A program made the translations under genes and the position numbers. The notes under the pieces are model-generated. The model did not search any database and was not told where the DNA came from. It was given only the letters and a program-made list of their open reading frames with translations. A stretch of DNA of 64,000 nucleotides, from positions 74,064,413 to 74,128,412 of the forward strand of contig NC_054539.1 of the NCBI RefSeq assembly GCF_017654505.1, in the 5' to 3' direction. Positions 49,698-58,576 of the stretch are shown here, piece after piece; within the stretch, counting starts at the first letter, position 1, and each line of letters starts with the position of its first letter. The stretch is from Polyodon spathula (Eukaryota; Chordata; Actinopteri; Acipenseriformes; Polyodontidae).

Positions 49698-52600
49698 AGC
49701 TATGGTCAAATGTTTTGATTGATTTTAAAAGAAAAACTATAACTTTTTGATTGATTTAAAAAGAAAAACTATATTAACATAATTTAAATATATTATTTAA
49801 CATCATGCAATCAAAGAAACTACGAAATGATCTTTCATGTTAGATTTCGAAATGTCACATTTTTTTATTTTGTCCATTTTTCGTTAAGTACCGGTATATG
49901 GCAATCTACAAAGCTGTATGTAATTCAATATGTTAATGTAATGTTATTCAGCAGGTTTCAGGGTTATTTACTAAATACAGTGTTAGCACTTTCTTTGGAA
50001 TGGAGAGTTTGCTCCATGAAGATTCAAATAAGGAGAGCTTGCTGGAAGGGGCATGGTTACCAGAGAAATATCTTCTTTGCCCTTAATCACTATTACTCCA
50101 TTTTTAATACCACAGGAACCACACTTCCTAAATGAGCTACCCGATTCTTCGGTAGACCCAGCTGTTGAAGCAGAGCAGCCTGGCCAGCCTATGGAAAGTG
50201 CTTCTAATATGAAGCAACTGGTGGATGAACAGCTGGACCAGGAGGGCACTGTTGAACCTGTCACTGGAATTGTAGTTACAGAGCCAGCCAGCGGTGCCAT
50301 GCCTTCTGTTACACTGATAACAGGTGACGAATCAGAGTTGATTTACATTAATCGGTATGAGTCAACAAACATGCCAGTCCTTACTACAACACAATCAGCC
50401 CCAATCCAAAAGGAGGACCATCCTGGAACCATGCTGATACAAGTAACAGACTCAGCACTGGAGAGTTCTGTACCATCTTCAAGTGACTTGGACTCCAGTG
50501 ACTATATGGAAGAGACTGCGTCTGAACCTAGCACACACACGCTCCTTCTCACTACCAGCCAGGACGCCCCGTCTCAAGAAACAGTAACTGCTCATCCTTT
50601 AGTGGATGTTGATCACAAGGAGATGTCGAACTTCACAAGACCTGTAACAATCATTTCCGCCCTAACTCAACAACCACCTACTGAATTCATCACAAACTTT
50701 GAGACAGATGAAGAAGATACAAATGCGATATTGCAAGACGAAAATAGCAACATCCATTCAAGCCCTGGGGGGAAAAAGGCTGTAGCTGTGCTTCCATTGT
50801 CAACATCGCAACCAAAGTCTGTTACTACTATAGCAGGTGAGACATTCTTATATTGCATCTTCGTCTGGACATTGGGGATCTAGGCTGTGCATCTTTCTGA
50901 AACAAACAGCAGCTTCTGGTTGTTAAAATGTGGTAGAGAGCTGCCTGAAGCAAAAATGAACATGTTCTTGCTTGAAAAGATTGGCAATGTAGTGATTATA
51001 GAACAGGATCAATCAATATGTCACTGACCCCTATTTAATTTTTAAAAGAGTAATAATGATGTATTCTATTTTAGGGGTGAGTGTTAGCTGCTGATTAGGG
51101 TTCTGGATATAGTTTTATATAACTGTTCTTTACTTGTGCTAATCAGGACCATCACTAATCTCATAAGAAAGGCCTCGTGACTTTATCACTCTAAATGGGA
51201 GGCCTGTTTACAAATGCTACTGAATGTAGAGGGATTTGATTTAATAAGAAGATAGTATGTCACTAAAAATTGGATAAGTTTACTGTATAATACTGAAAAA
51301 CATCAGTTCTTGTTTTGCAGCTAGCTATTTGTTAGTGCTGTACAGATAATGCTATTCATTTAAAAACATAAAAGAGCTCATTAGTCATGGACTACATCTT
51401 CTTTATCTGGTGTAAAGACCTACCTGGTCATCCTTAATATTCAGACACCAGCACCTACATTACAATTTAAGATTAACTAAAGTTTTGCTTAATTGAAATG
51501 TTTGCCTCCATTGTTTTTGAAAAGTAAATACACAGGGATCATTAATTTAGAAAAAAAATGAAGAGAAAAAACAAAGCTGAACTTTAATCCTTTAAGCATT
51601 CTGAGCTATTTCTGTCTTGTTGTGAAACACTGTTTTTATTTCAAAGGCTCGTGCCAAGATGTTAAGTGCCTGGATAATTTTAACTCCTTTATGTTAAAAT
51701 GTCTCCAGCAAGTTTTATATGCAACAGATACAATCACCAGGAAATATAGCAAGATATTTCAATTTGATTACTGGACTAAAGCTGAGGGAACACGAAGCCA
51801 CTTTGAGGCTAGGAATTGGATTCAGGTCACTGCTTGGATTTGCCTCACAAGGTTTCCCGGTCTCCTGGAACCAGATTTCAAGCCACATTCCTAAAAAAGT
51901 GACTTTGTGTTCCCTCAGCTTTAGAGTAGATACTTTAGTTTGGCAGGAAGTGGTACATCCAAATGAACTGTGAGTAGCTAAACCTGTTCATTAACCCTTC
52001 TTACCCATGTGTAACATGTGGCTTGAACTTTGACATATTATTTAAATACTCAAGCCATTATAGAAAAAAAGCTTATACAAAGCATATGTAATGATTTTTA
52101 AATATTTAAAACATGTATTTGATTTCTATACATAACGTAAAAGAGTCCCATAGTGATAACACATGTTTGCCATACTATACCATTCCCAGTGGCATGAACA
52201 AATGCATGCTGGTACATTGCAGTGGCATGGTACCATCCCATATCAGCGCACATCATCATTATCAGGACAACTGTGCAATCCATTGGGTTTGCTAATTGTT
52301 TAGCTAGTTTTTAGTATTATGCAGTTATACAGTTCTTATTACTAATAACTCTCCAAAATAAATATTTTCCCTATTATAACACAATTACCATAAATCTGTT
52401 TTCTCATTAAAGTCTGTAATGCTGTATATAACAGTGAGAATGTATTGCTTTTTTGTGTTTTTTATGGGACCAGTTAAATCTGATATTGAAAACATGACAG
52501 CAACTGTAGGCAGATTTAATTTAAACAAAATCTAAACTATTGCTCAAAGACCTTGGGATTTAATTACATATTTCCTGACATAAGCAGGAACATAGTTTCA

Positions 52601-55600
52601 GGAACATTATCCTCTTTATATTAGAAATCTCTCAGCTTCAGGACCACACATATAATACTGTGGAGGCACATTTTAGGAGGACCAAATATACAGTTGTTGC
52701 AGATTAGGTATTCTGTATTGCACATTGGGTCATCCCTGCACAATGACGGTCAAGGGAGGGATCAAGGTGCTTTGACATCTATTGTTTGGAATAACCCAAT
52801 TTTTCCTTCTACACTTGGTAGCACCCTCTTGGGTTGAGCCATTTATTCTGTGAATGTGAAGGGCTGGCACTTTCTACATTTTATGGGAAACACTTACAAT
52901 TAAATCTGAGCGCACTGAAACGTAGATATAGGCTGAGCTTCTCACATTGTGGAATGTACCAACATATCCATGAGTTTCTTTAAAAAAAATGTTTTCTTAT
53001 TATTTCAAAGATGTTAAGATTAGAGAAGAAACAGAACTGTCCGGAGACACTGAGACATTGGGTATACTGCCTGACGAAGGTGAAGAAACTCTACCTGATG
53101 AGAACCCAGCAGCATCACCCACTCTTGAAACACAGAAAGACCTGGATTTAGTTACAGTACAGGAGTCAGTTACAATGAGTTCTCAAACAGAGCACCATCT
53201 TTTCTCTTCTGTTCCAGAAACTGTTGCCACGCCTTTGTCAGTGAATGTAGGACCTTTTGAAGAATCTATCACTATTACCCCATTAACTATTGATGTGTTC
53301 AGTCCATTGTCAACTACACCTAGTGTTACAATCTACAATCCATCCACCACTGAATCAGTAATAACAGAATCCACATTGGAGTCTTTCACTGAATCCACTG
53401 GATCCCCAACAGTAGCCTTGCCCTTGACTGGCCAAACTGAAACTGCAGTGGATGTTGAAGAAATGACCGAGACTTCTTTCTTAAATATAGTCACAACCAC
53501 GGTGGTTCCTGTTCTTACAGATCCCTTTGAAGTAGGAGTAGCACTGCAGCCAACAATGGCTGAACCAGTGACAGACACTTCACCTGTCATCAGTGATGAT
53601 GATTTAGACTTTGAAGTAGGAGTCAAAGACATTGCGGCTGAGCTGGACAGCGTTGACGTGGTGAACACAGCAACCATTGGTGAGCTTGAGTATGGCAGCG
53701 CATACACTTCCTTTACCAGAGACAATCCCTTTGAAGCCACAGCTTCTCCTCCCTGGAAATACTTGACCACGCCGTCAATGACCACGGCGAGCAAGGGGAA
53801 AGAGCTTGTGGTGTTCTTTAGCTTGCGGGTGACGAATATGATGTTTTCAGATGACCTCTTCAATAAGAGCTCTCCTGAATACAGATCTTTAGAGAAAACG
53901 TTCCTTGGAATGGTAAGTCAGTATGTTTTATTTGATTGGAGTTTGCTGTGTTTTATTAGCCTCAGGGCCAAACATATAATACTGTGAAATAACTAAACAA
54001 ACATACATTATTATTACAATTCTTTGTTTTTCAAAGTTGACAAGCAGGTCAGGGAAACCATTCAGTTTTAATTAAGCAACCGTGTCTGTTGATGAAAGCT
54101 CTAAATTGTGGTAGTTGACTGCAAAGGAAAATAGTCCCAAAAATGTTCATAAAGGATAGACATAGATAAGAGAAAAAATAATTATTACGTAATTAAACAA
54201 AGAACTTTTGTACTTGTCAAAGCTGCTTATAGTTTATCTGGACAGTACCATATATTTGAATGGGCTCAGCTGACAGGCTGTGATTGGCTGATGGTAGGTG
54301 CGTTTACAGGATTGGTTCCGTTCGTGGGTGCAAAGTATTGATGGCTGGTTTTGGTGGATAATAAAATTAATTTGGACCAATTTTCTTTTTGGTTTCATTA
54401 AGGCAAGTCAAAATGAAAAATCTGCCACTTGCGCAGTTGATTTTAAGTTTCATTTAAAAGTAAAGCGTTATTCAAGGATTAATGCCCGCTGGAACTGGAA
54501 GCTTATTGGCTAATAATACATATTAGGTTAGCAGCTGTGCCTTCACAGTGTGGAGCAATTCTCCCAGCTGCAGAAGATTACAACTCTAAAGCCATAAGTG
54601 TAAAAGAATATAGAGTGCTACTCAGCTGGGGTGTTAGGGTGTAAAAACAGAAACATGTCTGCAATGCATTCTGCTATTCTCAGCTACGTGCACCTGCATA
54701 TGATTATGATTATGAAATGAAACAGCTAGTTATCCCTCATGTATAGTGTTGAGACCCTAACCCTTCTACCCCTGTCCACCAACAATTATAAAAAAGGTCC
54801 TTAAAAACAATTACTAGAATTGAAATTATGTTTTGTTATTAATATATAAATGACATGTTAATAGGTATTATCAGTACCAGAAATATAAGATTTAAAGCAG
54901 ATACTGTAGACTACACTTAACAGCATCAAAAAGCAAAACACCGAATTGTTGACACTGCCCAGCCTATACATGTATACATTTCCTTCAAATGCAGTGCTTA
55001 TGAAAGGAGAGTGACGTTATCAAGCACAGTTCTTTTAAAGAAACTAGGAATAAGACAACATGCATTTTTAACAATGGGGGATAAACAGTAGATGTGTAAT
55101 ATGAAGTGTAGAAGTGCAGTGCAATTTAAGACATCTAAGCCAAAACTTAAAAAGACAAAATTAGCTGAAATAAATGCTTATAAAACAGGATATACTGGAG
55201 TATGAATGCTAACCAGTTCAATATTTCTACTTTTGCGCTCTAATTAGCTTGAACATTTAGTTTTTGTATCCTGTGAATCCCTGCTATTGCCCCTCCATGC
55301 TTCTTTTGTCATCTCTACAAATAATTGCCTCACTCTGTTCCAGTCTAAACTATGTTGAGAATAAGATATTTCTTTTTAATCTCAAACTGTTTGATCTTTT
55401 TATTTTTTAATTGCACACATAACATGAATAAGCTTGCTGAATCCTGGTCACAGCAAGCCCATTCCACTTAAGGATTAGTGTGGGAGTAAATCCATATTCC
55501 TCTTCCAGCTAAATGCACTGTAAACACTGAAGATGTCTCTCTGCTTGATCTGCCTCCTTCATCAAAACTACCGATTCCTTTCCAGAGAGAGGCCCCACTG

Positions 55601-58544
55601 GTGCAATGAACACAATGCAGGCTGCTAATGATTCTCGAAATGGGACACTAGTGCGCTAGTAAAGAGTCAGTAAAGCAATCAGTTGCTGTATTTATTTTTA
55701 AGTGCTAACAAATTATGTATATTTACACTATTCTTTCAGAAATGGGAATTTCCATGGGGAACTACATATTTCAGGGTATTAGCATCTTTAATATGTATCC
55801 AATAACTTGTTCTAATATATCATACTAATGTATTTAATATATGTTCATTCACTGTCTCACTGTTGTGGCGAGAGACAGACCTTATGATACCCACAGACAA
55901 TATTGTACTCAAATGTTGATGTTAGCAGCAGTACAGTGTGTCTCTTGATTGAGATGTCCTCAGTGTTCAGTGTGGGCTTCCTTTATAACATTGATATTGA
56001 CAGCAGTACAGTGTGTCTCTTGATTGAGATGTCCTCAGTGTTCAGTGTGGGCTTCCTTTATAACACTGATATTAACAACAGTACAGTGTGTCTCTTGATT
56101 GAGATCCCATTTTTTACCAATACTCCTGTGAGTACGTACTACTGTGAAGCTTGTGGTCTGCCATTGGTATTTAATCTAGATCAGGAGAGTGATTAATGTC
56201 ACTGCATCAATTTTACTCTTCAGCGCTGATTTTTGAATTAAACAGCTTTATATCCATTTTTGTTTAATGATGCACAATACTAATCAATCGGTGTGGCACG
56301 GGCCAGCTGCCCAAGCACAGTTTTAAACAAAGTCACAAACCTTTGTTTAAAACTAGGCTGTTTCAGGGCATATAATTTGCTTAGTTGACACTCACACACT
56401 CTCACAGAGCCGTTTGGCTAACTCAATGTTTAAACGTTCTTTAATTTGGTTTGGTGCAGCTTTAAAATGTGGATTCAGAATTATTTAATTATGGTTATCC
56501 CAGAAACCTTCTTTAAAGGAGTACTGATTGAACAATTTCGATAATAGTTCTGTAACAAACAAATGATAAGGATCGTGGTGTATCCAGATCACGCTTCCTC
56601 CTGCAACAATGCTGATTTTCTGTTCCCACAATGCACAACTCATTATAATCAGAGCATTAACTGGTCACACTGCAATGTTTAAAAGAAATATTAAGGAATT
56701 TTCAAGCAAGGGAAAGAAAATGTTTCCCATCCCCCTGATAAACTTACATGTACTTTTTAAATTGATTGGAGTGATTTTCCACTGCCAGCACTGCCATCTT
56801 AGTATCTTGTATGTTTGTGTTGTAACCGCGACGAAGGCATGCAATATGATTCGCTGTAGCTGCATGCATGTGACAGTATTGTGAATGAATACACTCATGA
56901 GTTGTGGCCAGTAAGAGGGCTGAAATGTTCAATTGCTAATCTGTAAAGCAGTGTGGGTGTTGAAAAGCATTTTGAATTGTATTGAGAACTGTAAAAGGAT
57001 GTTCTTGCCATGTGCTAAAAGCTTGTTCTTTTTTCGTAGTTACTACCTTACCTACAGTCTAACCTGACAGGATTTAAACAGCTGGAGATTCTCAACTTCA
57101 GGAACGGCAGTGTAATAGTTAATAGCAAGATGAAATTTGCCAAGTCTGTGCCATATAATGTTACACAAGCCGTTCACTGTGTTTTGGAAAACTTCTGCAA
57201 TGCAGTATCCAAACATCGTGACCTTGAAATAGACTCACTGGATATAGAGCCAGGTAAGAATGGATCAGAGGGAACTTATATTGAAACAAAACTTGAACAA
57301 GTCATGGCTTTGTGCCAAAGATAAAACCCATGTGTGCACGCCTCGTCTAGTTGATCCATATGAATATGCAGTATAGTTTGACAAGTTAGAACACAAGATT
57401 AGCTATGGAATTTGCTTCTCTACAAAAGCACATTTCACAGCTTGTTTGTATAAAACAGGCACAACAACTTAATATAACTTCAAATATTACTTCAAAACCA
57501 AGGCTAAAGTTTTGGTTGTTAACTAAATAACTACAGTATCATGGTGCTGTCATTCAACAGACCTGATCCGATAAAGGATTAAAATAAACCCTACAGGCTA
57601 CACTAGAAGGTTTTGCCATGAACTAAGCTGGGATGCCTTCTAAAAACCCTCATTGGCTTAACATTTTAACAACCCAGAATCAAATACCCTTGGGTGTTTC
57701 CCTTGCATTGACTGAAGGTGAAAAAACAAAAATGATCAATAATCAATGGGAGGTAGCCCATTGAGGCACATAGGTTTTCATTAGTATTAATACGCCACTC
57801 TTTGCATTTTCAGCTGATAAAGCAGATCCTTGCAAGTTTATGGCATGCAACGAGTTTTCCAGATGTGTGGTAAACAGATGGACCAAAGAAGCCGGGTGTG
57901 TGTGTGATCCTGGCTACCACAGTGAGCATGGACTGCCCTGTCAGAGTATCTGTAATCTACAGCCAGACCACTGCCTCAATGGTGGGCAGTGTGAAATAAT
58001 ACCAGGGCAAGGAGCTGCTTGCAGGTACATGCGATCAAACAGGCAATAATAGAAACCATGGGTAGAGTTCTGTTTTAATAGTGCTTTACTTATGTATAGT
58101 ATACAGACTGTGTTAGAAAATTGCTTGAGTAACATTTATATTGTTTATGTTGTTTGTTATGCATTTTTAACTTAAGGATTTTCTTCACATGCAAATGTCT
58201 TTTTCCAGTTTTATTTTTAAACATTGTGTTTTAATTATTATCTTTCTTTCTTTAGTCTTCTGACATTTGCTTTTAAAAAAAAGGACCTCATCCCGTTGTC
58301 TTCTCACCTCTCTGTGTTAACCCTTCTGTTTGACCCTTTTAGATGCCCTGTAGGTAAGCACTGGCTGTACCAAGGAGCACGCTGCACTGAGCTGGTGGCT
58401 CTGCCAGTAAACCCGTGCATTCTCATAGCTTCAGTTCTTGGCTGCCTGACCCTTGTTTTTGCTGTGATAGTTTTTTTAATTTTGATAAAGCGAAAATATA
58501 TACGGACCAGAAAGAAAGTGACTTTGGTGAATTTGTTTTTCAAT

Positions 58545-58576
<32 letters not shown>

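Noticed and set aside
53333..53863. 176-residue minus-strand frame
   Set aside because: Antisense shadow of impg1 exon 14, whose sense frame has clear SEA2 sequence.
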